DNA of 32,415 nt from a candidate division WWE3 bacterium UBA1397 (GTDB lineage Bacteria; Patescibacteriota; WWE3; UBA101185; UBA10185). Both the position numbers and the translations under genes were made by a program. The notes beneath the pieces are model-generated. The model was not told the DNA's origin. It saw only the letters and a program-made list of their open reading frames with translations, and did no database searches. The DNA lies in assembly GCA_002305205.1 (NCBI GenBank), contig DBQJ01000003.1, positions 1 to 32,415 on the forward strand, read 5' to 3'. Shown here in pieces: positions 1 to 8,553 of the stretch. How positions within the stretch are numbered: position 1 is the first letter of the stretch; each line of letters opens with the position of its first letter.

Positions 1-1536
1 AGTATAAAAGCAGAGTTAAATAAGATACAGGATGTAGTAATCAGAAATACTAATGAGATTGAATTTTTTATAAATCGTTTGTCAAAAATTACGAAGGATA
101 GACAAAAAATATTTCTTAACGCAGAGATATTAAAACCATACAAACACTATCTGGAAATATTATTTAAAAACTCATCTTATCTTCTGAGCGAATCCGAGGA
201 AAAAATATTAAACATCTTTTCCCCCATCTCTTATGATAACTGGATAAAGATGACTTCAGATATTTTATCAAGAGAAAAGAGAACAGTACTGGATGAAAAG
301 GGAAATAAGGTATTTAAAGTCTATTCGGAGATATGGTCTAATACCATAGACAAGAATAAGAAAGTTAGAGATAGTTCGGCATCAGCGCTCAACGATATTT
401 TATCCAAGAATTCCGATATAGCGGAAAATGAAATTAATTCTATACTTCAGTATAAAAAGAGTCAGGATGAACTAAGAGGAATGAAATACCCGGATTTACA
501 GAGGCACTTATCCGATGACATTGATTCAGAGGTAGTAAGTTCATTAATTAAAGCCGTTCAATCTAAATATGATATTTCCAGAAAATATTATGAGCTTAAA
601 TCTAGGTTGATGGGAGTAAAGAAATTAAAATATCACGAAAGAAATGTTGAATACGGAAACATCAATCATAAGTATTCTTTTGAAGAAGCATCGGAGTATG
701 TAGGAAGAGCGTTAAAAAAGATGGACGACGAGTTTTATAAAATATACGAAGAAATGCTTAGTAAAGGAAGGATAGATGTGTATCCTAAAGAGGGAAAAGA
801 ATCAAGTGAATTTTGTGCCTCACTACTTTTAGAAAAGCCCGCTTTTATATTGTTAAATTATTCAGGATATGTTTCTGATATAACTACTTTGGGGCATGAA
901 ATGGGTCACGCCTTAAATGATGCTTTAGTAAGAAAAAATCAGAATGCTTTGAATATATCTGTACCGCTATCTACTGCTGAGGTAGCAAGTATATTTATGC
1001 AGAGTTTTGTATTGGACGAGATATTTACCGATTCATCTGATGAGGAAAAGATAATATTGAATATGATGATATTGAATGATGCTGTATCCTCAATAATGAG
1101 ACAGGTATCCTGTTATAACTTTGAATTGGAGCTGCACAACGAGTATAGAAAAAAAGGTTATCTTCCAAAGGAAGAGATAGGGAATATATTTCAAAAACAT
1201 ATGAATGATTATATGGGAGATTACGTAGAACAAAGTAAAGGATCGGAGAACTGGTGGATAGCATGGGATCATATACGCTCTTTCTTTTATGTTTATTCAT
1301 ATGCCGGAGGGTATCTGCTATCAGAATATATGAGAAAAAGATATTTGGAAGACCATAGGTTTATTCATAAGGTGAAAACATTCCTATCGGCAGGATCGTC
1401 CGTATCCCCCGGGTCATTATTCTTAGATTTGGGAATGGATATATCCAAGGAAAGCTTTTGGAATTACTCCTTGAAACAGATAGAAAATCTTCTTCAAGAT
1501 ACATGGAAATTAGCCGAGAGAATGAAAAGAATATAA
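1..1536 (+). CDS. M3-family oligoendopeptidase (PepF-like), 5' end outside window
   Basis: Zinc metallopeptidase of family M3, which cleaves short peptides, usually in the cytoplasm. The signature is HEMGH at residues 273-277 counted from the TTG at 79, followed by STAEVAS with Glu301 as the expected third zinc ligand. The reading frame stays open from the TTG at 79 back to base 1 with protein-like sequence, so the true start lies upstream of the window. About 511 residues are visible, against roughly 560-600 in typical PepF proteins, so only a short N-terminal part is missing. The C-terminal part has the usual aromatic-rich helices. No terminator follows immediately; the first terminator-like hairpin is at 1748, beyond the promoter of the next gene. 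Family assignment is firm, substrate unknown. Confidence 0.9.
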   Translation, partial: SIKAELNKIQDVVIRNTNEIEFFINRLSKITKDRQKIFLNAEILKPYKHYLEILFKNSSYLLSESEEKILNIFSPISYDNWIKMTSDILSREKRTVLDEKGNKVFKVYSEIWSNTIDKNKKVRDSSASALNDILSKNSDIAENEINSILQYKKSQDELRGMKYPDLQRHLSDDIDSEVVSSLIKAVQSKYDISRKYYELKSRLMGVKKLKYHERNVEYGNINHKYSFEEASEYVGRALKKMDDEFYKIYEEMLSKGRIDVYPKEGKESSEFCASLLLEKPAFILLNYSGYVSDITTLGHEMGHALNDALVRKNQNALNISVPLSTAEVASIFMQSFVLDEIFTDSSDEEKIILNMMILNDAVSSIMRQVSCYNFELELHNEYRKKGYLPKEEIGNIFQKHMNDYMGDYVEQSKGSENWWIAWDHIRSFFYVYSYAGGYLLSEYMRKRYLEDHRFIHKVKTFLSAGSSVSPGSLFLDLGMDISKESFWNYSLKQIENLLQDTWKLAERMKRI

Positions 1537-1598
1537 ATACACTATTATCCATTGTTATTCATATTTTCTATAGTAGAATGTTATAGGGTATATTAGTG

Positions 1599-1627
1599 TT
1601 GACAATAGTATTAATCAAGTGTATTAA
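1599..1627 (+). promoter_or_regulatory. Promoter of the giant surface-protein gene
   Basis: TTGACA at 1599-1604, a 17-nt spacer, then TATTAA at 1622-1627. Transcription would start near 1634, giving a leader of about 165 nt before the ATG at 1800. The leader holds a GGGACC/GGTCTC hairpin at 1676-1698 and a terminator-like hairpin at 1748-1776. Confidence 0.75.
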
Positions 1628-1747
1628 GAATTTATCGCCCTGTATATATAGTGTATTTTGTATTAAATGCAGATTGGGACCCTAATTTTAACGGTCTCTA
1701 TGGGCTACATAAATATAAAAAATATTAATAATAGTATTTTATTAAGT

Positions 1748-1776
1748 AAGTCGCATGTTGAAGTGCGACTTTTTTT
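1748..1776 (+). terminator. Terminator-like hairpin in the surface-protein leader
   Basis: An 8-bp perfect stem (AAGTCGCA with TGCGACTT), an 8-nt loop and seven T residues. It lies downstream of the promoter at 1599 and ends 23 nt before the ATG at 1800, with no room for another promoter in between. It could end read-through from the peptidase gene, but any transcript from the promoter at 1599 must also pass it, so it may attenuate the surface-protein gene. Confidence 0.75.
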
Positions 1777-1799
1777 GTACCTAATTAAGTAAGAAAGCT

Positions 1800-4700
1800 A
1801 TGAAAATAATAAAAAAGGTAAAAAGAAAAATTACGAACAAAGTTAGAAGAAGCGGTAAATATTTCTCTATTCAAATAGCTCTTGTTTCCATGCTACTAAA
1901 TATGTTTTCGCCTTTTTTGTTGTCATATAGCTATGTAGTCTATGCGGAGGATATAGTTGCACCTGCAACAGAAGAAATTGTCTCCGAAGAAACTTCAATA
2001 GATGAAACAATAGATGGGAGTGAATCAGAGGAATCCAACTCTGAGGATGAATCTACAGATACAGAAGAAGTATCTTCACAGGAGACATCTTCTACTCAAG
2101 AAACTACAGCTGAAGGGGACCATACTTCAGATCCGGTGGTTCAGGAAACAGTAACTCAAGAAACAGAAGTTCAGGAAAATGCTCTTAATGAGAATATAGA
2201 AACAATCAATACAGAACCGGAAATCATAAATGAACCCGAACCTGCAGTTGAGGAAATATCCGCAGAGGATCCGATTTCAGTAGAAGAGCCCATTGAAGAA
2301 ACCGGTACAGAAGAAACTGTTGTTTCAGAAGAAAATGCAATTGAACCATCAACATCAGAGCCTTTTGTAGAGATATCTACAGAACCAGTTTTGTCTGAAC
2401 CTGAGGGGGATATTTTGCCTGATGGGATTTCAGATTACAGACCGGAACCGGAAATAACCCCGGCAGTTACAGATGCCAATGACGTAGCTGATTCTGTGGT
2501 GGAAGCTGTTGAACAAAAGACTGGGATAACCGAGCAGGTTTGTTTATCTGAGGGAACTGAAATTATTAATTCTAACAATGACGATTGGAATATAGATTCT
2601 GAAAACGGGTATGCGGAAACAAAGGATCCGGTAAAACTCGGAGTTAAATATATTTTCCCGGAAGAAAAAGATGTTACTTTGACTTTTAAATGCCTTCCGC
2701 TAAATGAGGAAGATAGATCTATTTTAAAAATTCAGAAAGTTAAAGTTGAGGATTTGAATCTTCCGGATGAATTTAAAACTGACGCAGAATATGCTTACGA
2801 TATTACGACAGAAATGGAAGATAGAAGTTTTGAATATGATTTAACTTTACCAAAGCCGGAAGGAGTTGAAGCAAAAATTTCTTATATCGAAAAAGATTTA
2901 AATGAGGTAATAAGCGGTGAAGTGGTTATTGAAGATATTGAGATTGTTGAGGAAGAAAAAGTCAAACAAAACAAAGATGATCCTAAAATGAAAGCTGAAG
3001 ATTTGGACCACTTTACAACCTTTTTAGTTACTTTTTCAAAAAATCAACCTGCCGAGCTTCTATCTGTTACAAACCAGATTACGGAACCGATAACAAACGA
3101 CTTTGGTATGTGTATTGAAGATGCAGCGGAGGAATCTCTGAACTGTACAGCAAACGATGTATCTATAACAGATGCTACAGTTTACACCATTACGGACCCG
3201 TGCGATTTTGTAGGTGACACCGCGACATTTACGGCCATTTGGGATGTTCAGTCTACCGCAACCGAGAGATATGACATAGGACTGTATTTTGCTACAGGAG
3301 GTCAGAATACAGCTAGAAGAGGTTCATGTTCGGTTTCTACTTTGCCAAACTATACGGTTCCTTCCTGGTTTGATTATGATTCTGATGATTGCGGAGATAT
3401 AAGTAGCAGCGATCTAGTACACCCCGTTATAGAATTGACTGTTGTATGTCAAGACCCAGATAAGGATAACCTATTAAATGTACCTTATTGTGCAAGCTGG
3501 GATAACCAGGCCGGTGCTGTATGTAGCGGACCGGATGATGCTATTCCCAGTACTAAGTCAAAATGTAACTGTCCTGATGGTGGAGTAACAGTTCCTATCA
3601 CAGTTCCGTTTAAAGCTGATATAGAAGTTGTAAAGGACCTTGTTCCGGATACGGATGGTGGTAAATTTAATTTACAAATTGACGGAATAACAAAAGCCAC
3701 AGATGTTGGCGACAATGGAACAACAGAGAAAGTTAGTGTTAGTGCCGGAACAAGTACCAACCCAGGAGATACTCATACAGTTGGAGAAATCGCCGGAACA
3801 GGAACCAATTTAGATGACTATGGTTCAACGATTTCCTGTGTTGATAGAGATAAAACTACTTTTAATGGAGGCAGTCCGAAAACTCAAAGTGGAACCGGGC
3901 CACTTACAATTCCTGTTGATAGAGATGACGATATAGTTTGTACCATAACTAACAGTCTGAGGGTTGGGAGTATTACCATAATTAAAAATACTGTGCCCAA
4001 CGATGCCCAAGATTTTACTTTTACAGCAACAGGCGGCCTTTCCGGCTTTACTTTGGATGACGATAGTGATGCCACGATTTCCAATACTAAAATTTTTACT
4101 AATGTTTTACCCGGAGCTTATACAATAACTGAAGACGCCCAAACCGGTTTTAGCTTAACTGATCTAAGCTGTGTCGATCCAACAGGAAATTCTACTGTTG
4201 ATTTAAATAACCGCCAGGCAACGATTAACTTAGGTGTTAAAGAAGATATCACTTGCACTTTCACCAATACTAAGTTAAATCCGTCACTTAATGTTGAAAA
4301 ATCAGCCGATGTTGATTCGGTTGATGCAAAGGATGATGTTATTACCTATACAATCACAGTTGAAAACACAGGAAACCAGACCTTAACAGGTGTATCGGTT
4401 GACGACACAATGCTTTCAAATGAAGATTGTGACCCAATCACAGCAGGCTACCAGAATACCGGTCTTACTATTAATGTCGGTCAAACTCTAACCTGCACCG
4501 GAACATATACCGTAACTCAATCCGACATTGATGCGGGAAACGATCTTGTTAATGTCGTTACCGCAGATTCAGAAGAAACAGATTCTGATACAGCAACAGA
4601 CACGGTAACAATTGATCAGAACCCGTCACTTAATGTTGAAAAATCAGCCGATGTTGATTCGGTTGATGCAAAGGATGATGTTATTACCTATACAATCACA

Positions 4701-7700
4701 GTTGAAAACACAGGAAACCAGACCTTAACAGGTGTATCGGTTGACGACACAATGCTTTCAAATGAAGATTGTGACCCAATCACAGCAGGCTACCAGAATA
4801 CCGGTCTTACTATTAATGTCGGTCAGACCCTAACCTGCACCGGAACATATGACGTAACTCAATCAGACATTGATGCGGGGGCCGATTTTGTTAATGTTGT
4901 TACCGCAGATTCAGATCAGACAGGTTCTGATACGGCAACAGACACGGTAACAATTGACCAGAACCCCTCACTTGACATCGACAAAAATTCAACAACAACG
5001 GAAATAACTTTCGTAGGACAGATTATTCCTTATACCTTTGAAGTTACAAACACCGGAAATGTTACCTTAACGCAGATTGTGGTTACAGATCCAAACTGCG
5101 GAGATGCACCGGAATATGTGTCAGGCGATGTCAACGATGACTCAAAACTTCAGCTAACAGAGACATGGAACTACACCTGTTCCCACACAGTCACTCAGGC
5201 CGAGATTGATAACAACGGCGGAGGAGACGGAGATCTGGATAACACCGCAACTGCGGATTCCAATGAATCAGCTCCCGCAATGGATGATCACTTTATTCCA
5301 ATCACAGCATCAAAAATAATAATTGTAAAAGAAACACTACCCGATGCAAGTACACAGAGTTTTGAATTTGATCCAAGTTGGTTGGGAACAAATATCTTTC
5401 TAAGTGATGGACAGCAAAGTGATAGTAACTGGATGTCGCCCGGATCATATTCAATATCGGAAATTGTACCGGCCGGTTGGGATCTTACTGATATAAACTG
5501 TGTCACGGTAAGTGCAACGGGTGGCCTGTTTTCTGCAATACAGGTGGCTGCGCCAACAGCAGGAGTTGTACAGCCAAGATTAATTGATCTTGAATCAAGA
5601 ACTGTTGTAACCTGCACCTTCACCAACACTCAGAGAGGATCAATAAACGGACAGAAATATCAGGACTGGGATGGAAACGGCGCTAAAGATGACGGAACAA
5701 TCGGTCCTGTTGGAATACTGGGTTGGACAATACAACTATTCAATAATATTGATTTAATAAATCCTCTATCAACTACGACCACAGACGCTTCAGGAAACTA
5801 CAGTTTCGTAAATCTTATACCCGGAACGTATAACATTTGCGAAGTTCCTCAGACAGGATGGATTGGTACTGATCCCGGAAATAATGTCTACTGCAAACAA
5901 GTAGAATTGTCTGCAGGAGAAACGGAAATAAATGTTGATTTCGGAAACTTCCAAGAGCCAACAATTACTGTCTGCAAGTATGAGGACACAATAGGAATTA
6001 GGGAACAAATTTCATCTGTTCTATACACGCAAGGTTGGGAAGTGAATCTTTGGGGAATGGAACCTCTTGGACAGCAAATGCAAATCTTGGATACCAGAAC
6101 AACCGGTGAAAACGGATGCTATACCTGGTCAGGATTTGGCTTACTGCCAAATTACATATACGCGGTTTCTGAATCCCCCAAAGATTACTGGGATCCAAAT
6201 GGTCCAACAACACATGAGTTCGGAAATTTAATCAGCGGAAGTGCTTACAGATTTGATTTCCATAATATTCAGGTTAAGCCGGAACTGTACATATCCAAAT
6301 CCAATGACTCAACAAGTACCGAGTCAGTTGGTAATCTGGTTGAATACACTATAAAAGTCAGGGTGGAAAAGAACAAAGTAAAAGACGTAAATGTAATTGA
6401 TCTTCTTCCGAAAGGATTTGATTATCAGGGTGACGGAAAGGCTTATTACCATGACACAAGCGCGGATACCGATACACAAATTAGTCCCGTGATAAGTGGT
6501 TATGCATCGCCTGGTTACTGGCAAATAGGTGATATTGAAGACGGTGATTATGTGAAACTTGTTTACACAGCAAAGATTCTGAGTGAAGTTGATGCCGGTA
6601 TCTATAAAGATTTAGCAATGGCTTACGGAAATAATGAAGATGTCAGAGCAACAGGGGAGGATTCAGAATATGTAAATGATGAATTTGTCGGAACAACTGT
6701 TGAGATTGATAAAGAACAGGAACCGGATAAAGGTAAGGTTGATATCGAAGTTAATGAAGAGGAAGTTTTAGGATCTTCGGATGTGAGGCTCCCGGCAACA
6801 GGAATTTCTCCGGTGATAGTTTGGACTATTCTTGCAGGAAGTATTATCGGTTCACTTCTGCTCATAATAGGGGGTGTTGTAAATATTATGAAGAAAAGAA
6901 AAGAAATACTATCAATAATTGTTGCAGTGTTAATTGGTCTATTTAGTATCGGTCAGGTGCAGGCGGCCGGTAATCTGGTTGTGAGACTGGAAGATCCCGA
7001 TCCTGCAGTAATAGATGATTTCAATATCACATTTGTCGTTCTTGATTTAGTAGGTGAGAGAAACATCAACTATAAGTGCTATTTTGATACACCGGCAGAT
7101 CCAGGTAACTTTGATGTATTTCAGGATGGTGTTATAGGAACCGACGATGGTGACACTGCAAACTGCAACGTTGATGAAGATGTTTTGGATGACGAAGGAA
7201 CCTATCACTTTTATGTGAAGGTTTGGGCAAACACAGATGAAGATACCTCTGATACGGTAAAAACTTCTTATGACGGAACAGGTCCGGATAAACCAAAGTA
7301 TATAGAGAAAGATAAAAAGACGAGCTGCAAAAATGAGATTACTCTGAAAACTGCAGATGATGGAGATGAAACAGTCAGAGTGGAAGTTTACAGATCCGAT
7401 GAAATGGAATTTACCGTAAAGGACAGTAACAGGATAAAGAGTAAAGATTTGGGATCTGACGAAAAGTATACATTTATTGATGAATTCTCTGGTGATGACT
7501 GCGGAAAAAAATTCTACTACGGTGTAAGGGCTTTTGACGCGTCAGGAAATGCTTCAAAGGTGAGATCAGAGGAAATAACTGAAACAACCACTGTAGAAAA
7601 GGAAGGTGAAACGACAATCGAAACCGAAGCATACATCGTATCCGGTACCTCAGTCGGAACCGGAGAGGAAGGTGCTGAGGGTGCAGAAGTGGTTTTAGAG

Positions 7701-7901
7701 AGTCGGGAGGATGAAGATAAAGGTGAAGGTGAAGGTGATGAAGGTTCTGTTTTAGGTACATCAGAAACGGAGGAAACGAAAGGCTTTCTACAGGGATTAC
7801 AAAATACTCTAAAAACAAAATGGTGGTTATGGGGTTTGGGTCTGCTATTCTTAATAATCATTGCTAATGTTGTCAGAAGAAAAAAAGCCAATAAACAATA
7901 A
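1800..7901 (+). CDS. Giant DUF11/SdrD-type surface protein with internal LPATG sorting signal and second signal peptide
   Basis: A 2033-residue secreted protein. Order: basic N-terminus and signal helix with likely cleavage after Ala49; an acidic Glu/Ser/Thr-rich stalk (about 50-230); an unrecognised domain with paired cysteines; SpaA/prealbumin-like segments (about 720-825); two near-identical DUF11 repeats starting at 827 and 941; a diverged third from about 1055; an SdrD-type B domain (about 1280-1385, with a DWDGNG calcium-loop-like motif); another DUF11-like unit; then LPATG (1664-1668), a hydrophobic helix and a KKRKE tail, which is a complete cell-wall sorting signal. Directly after it, Met1697 starts a second signal-peptide-like segment ending in VQAA (1723), then about 280 residues of Ig/FN3-like sequence and a C-terminal membrane helix with RRKK. 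This looks like two surface proteins joined in frame. The sortase gene follows. Probable role: adhesion or host-cell contact, inferred. Confidence 0.85.
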   Translation: MKIIKKVKRKITNKVRRSGKYFSIQIALVSMLLNMFSPFLLSYSYVVYAEDIVAPATEEIVSEETSIDETIDGSESEESNSEDESTDTEEVSSQETSSTQETTAEGDHTSDPVVQETVTQETEVQENALNENIETINTEPEIINEPEPAVEEISAEDPISVEEPIEETGTEETVVSEENAIEPSTSEPFVEISTEPVLSEPEGDILPDGISDYRPEPEITPAVTDANDVADSVVEAVEQKTGITEQVCLSEGTEIINSNNDDWNIDSENGYAETKDPVKLGVKYIFPEEKDVTLTFKCLPLNEEDRSILKIQKVKVEDLNLPDEFKTDAEYAYDITTEMEDRSFEYDLTLPKPEGVEAKISYIEKDLNEVISGEVVIEDIEIVEEEKVKQNKDDPKMKAEDLDHFTTFLVTFSKNQPAELLSVTNQITEPITNDFGMCIEDAAEESLNCTANDVSITDATVYTITDPCDFVGDTATFTAIWDVQSTATERYDIGLYFATGGQNTARRGSCSVSTLPNYTVPSWFDYDSDDCGDISSSDLVHPVIELTVVCQDPDKDNLLNVPYCASWDNQAGAVCSGPDDAIPSTKSKCNCPDGGVTVPITVPFKADIEVVKDLVPDTDGGKFNLQIDGITKATDVGDNGTTEKVSVSAGTSTNPGDTHTVGEIAGTGTNLDDYGSTISCVDRDKTTFNGGSPKTQSGTGPLTIPVDRDDDIVCTITNSLRVGSITIIKNTVPNDAQDFTFTATGGLSGFTLDDDSDATISNTKIFTNVLPGAYTITEDAQTGFSLTDLSCVDPTGNSTVDLNNRQATINLGVKEDITCTFTNTKLNPSLNVEKSADVDSVDAKDDVITYTITVENTGNQTLTGVSVDDTMLSNEDCDPITAGYQNTGLTINVGQTLTCTGTYTVTQSDIDAGNDLVNVVTADSEETDSDTATDTVTIDQNPSLNVEKSADVDSVDAKDDVITYTITVENTGNQTLTGVSVDDTMLSNEDCDPITAGYQNTGLTINVGQTLTCTGTYDVTQSDIDAGADFVNVVTADSDQTGSDTATDTVTIDQNPSLDIDKNSTTTEITFVGQIIPYTFEVTNTGNVTLTQIVVTDPNCGDAPEYVSGDVNDDSKLQLTETWNYTCSHTVTQAEIDNNGGGDGDLDNTATADSNESAPAMDDHFIPITASKIIIVKETLPDASTQSFEFDPSWLGTNIFLSDGQQSDSNWMSPGSYSISEIVPAGWDLTDINCVTVSATGGLFSAIQVAAPTAGVVQPRLIDLESRTVVTCTFTNTQRGSINGQKYQDWDGNGAKDDGTIGPVGILGWTIQLFNNIDLINPLSTTTTDASGNYSFVNLIPGTYNICEVPQTGWIGTDPGNNVYCKQVELSAGETEINVDFGNFQEPTITVCKYEDTIGIREQISSVLYTQGWEVNLWGMEPLGQQMQILDTRTTGENGCYTWSGFGLLPNYIYAVSESPKDYWDPNGPTTHEFGNLISGSAYRFDFHNIQVKPELYISKSNDSTSTESVGNLVEYTIKVRVEKNKVKDVNVIDLLPKGFDYQGDGKAYYHDTSADTDTQISPVISGYASPGYWQIGDIEDGDYVKLVYTAKILSEVDAGIYKDLAMAYGNNEDVRATGEDSEYVNDEFVGTTVEIDKEQEPDKGKVDIEVNEEEVLGSSDVRLPATGISPVIVWTILAGSIIGSLLLIIGGVVNIMKKRKEILSIIVAVLIGLFSIGQVQAAGNLVVRLEDPDPAVIDDFNITFVVLDLVGERNINYKCYFDTPADPGNFDVFQDGVIGTDDGDTANCNVDEDVLDDEGTYHFYVKVWANTDEDTSDTVKTSYDGTGPDKPKYIEKDKKTSCKNEITLKTADDGDETVRVEVYRSDEMEFTVKDSNRIKSKDLGSDEKYTFIDEFSGDDCGKKFYYGVRAFDASGNASKVRSEEITETTTVEKEGETTIETEAYIVSGTSVGTGEEGAEGAEVVLESREDEDKGEGEGDEGSVLGTSETEETKGFLQGLQNTLKTKWWLWGLGLLFLIIIANVVRRKKANKQ
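4281..4964 (+). repeat. Tandem 342-bp DUF11 repeat, two copies
   Basis: Copies start at 4281 and 4623, a period of 342 bp (114 codons). The first 203 nt of each copy (4281-4483 and 4625-4825 region, offset 342) are identical. Differences gather in the last third, for example the codons around the TYTVTQ/TYDVTQ position. A third, clearly diverged unit follows from about 4965. The identity includes silent positions, so the duplication or a gene conversion is recent. Confidence 0.9.
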
Positions 7902-8517
7902 ATCGTCAATTTTAGTAAAGACAGGGCTGATTTTATTAGCCCTGTCTTTTTGTGCTTTTTTACTATTTTATTATCCGGTTCTAGTAAAAGAAATTGGGTA
8001 TTTAATTAAGAAGCCCAATATCACGAATGATGTTGTTTTGTCTGAACCTAAAAATGATCAAAAGAAGTATATTGTTGCAATAGATAAAGATTTCAGCATA
8101 GTAGTACCCAAAATAGGTATTAATTCAAAAGTTATAAAAAATGTTGATCCTAATAATTCTTATGAGTATCAAGCCCAGCTTTCAAGAGGAGTTGCTCATG
8201 CCAAGGGGACGGTACTTCCCGGTGAAGAAGGTATTTCTTTTTACTTTGCACATTCATCAGATAATATCCTAAGTGCAAATAGATACAATTCTGTATTTTA
8301 CCTTCTAAACAAATTAGAATTAGATGATTCATTCTATTTGATATATAACAGCAGGATATATAAGTACTCAGTATCTGAGACTAAGGTAGTTAGTGCGGAA
8401 GATACACAATATTTACTAGGCAATAATGATGGGAACAAAAAAGCTGTATTAATGACCTGTTGGCCTGCAGGTACAACATTAAAAAGATATGTTGTTATTG
8501 GTAAATTGGTAGAATAG
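7867..8517 (+). CDS. Sortase, class D/E-like transpeptidase
   Basis: Membrane-anchored cysteine transpeptidase that cuts LPxTG-type signals and attaches surface proteins. An N-terminal membrane helix (about residues 18-38) is followed by the sortase barrel. Catalytic residues are visible, numbered from the ATG: His129 in FYFAHSS, Cys198 in LMTCWPAG and Arg207 in TLKRYVV. The ATG at 7867 is chosen; an in-frame TTG at 7861 is the alternative. The start lies inside the end of the surface-protein gene in another frame, so the two overlap by 35 nt and translation may be coupled. The LPATG signal upstream is the obvious substrate. A strong terminator hairpin (7917-7951) lies within its 5' coding part. 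Length 216 residues is normal. The exact sortase class is uncertain. Confidence 0.9.
   Translation: MLSEEKKPINNKSSILVKTGLILLALSFCAFLLFYYPVLVKEIGYLIKKPNITNDVVLSEPKNDQKKYIVAIDKDFSIVVPKIGINSKVIKNVDPNNSYEYQAQLSRGVAHAKGTVLPGEEGISFYFAHSSDNILSANRYNSVFYLLNKLELDDSFYLIYNSRIYKYSVSETKVVSAEDTQYLLGNNDGNKKAVLMTCWPAGTTLKRYVVIGKLVE
7917..7951 (+). terminator. Intrinsic terminator inside the sortase 5' coding region
   Basis: A perfect 12-bp stem, AAAGACAGGGCT (7917-7928) with AGCCCTGTCTTT (7938-7949), a 9-nt loop and a run of five T. It starts 15 nt after the stop codon of the surface protein, the normal place for its terminator, yet the same bases encode part of the sortase membrane helix. Confidence 0.8.
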
Positions 8518-8553
8518 ATAAACAATCCAATTATTTATCCTCATAGACAAAAA

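Noticed and set aside
79..81. TTG at 79 as the true start of the M3 peptidase
   Set aside because: The frame remains open with protein-like sequence back to base 1, and the family is longer at the N-terminus.
7474..7909. Long minus-strand open frames within the surface-protein gene
   Set aside because: They mirror the acidic low-complexity codons of the real gene and have Pro/Ser/Leu-rich nonsense composition.
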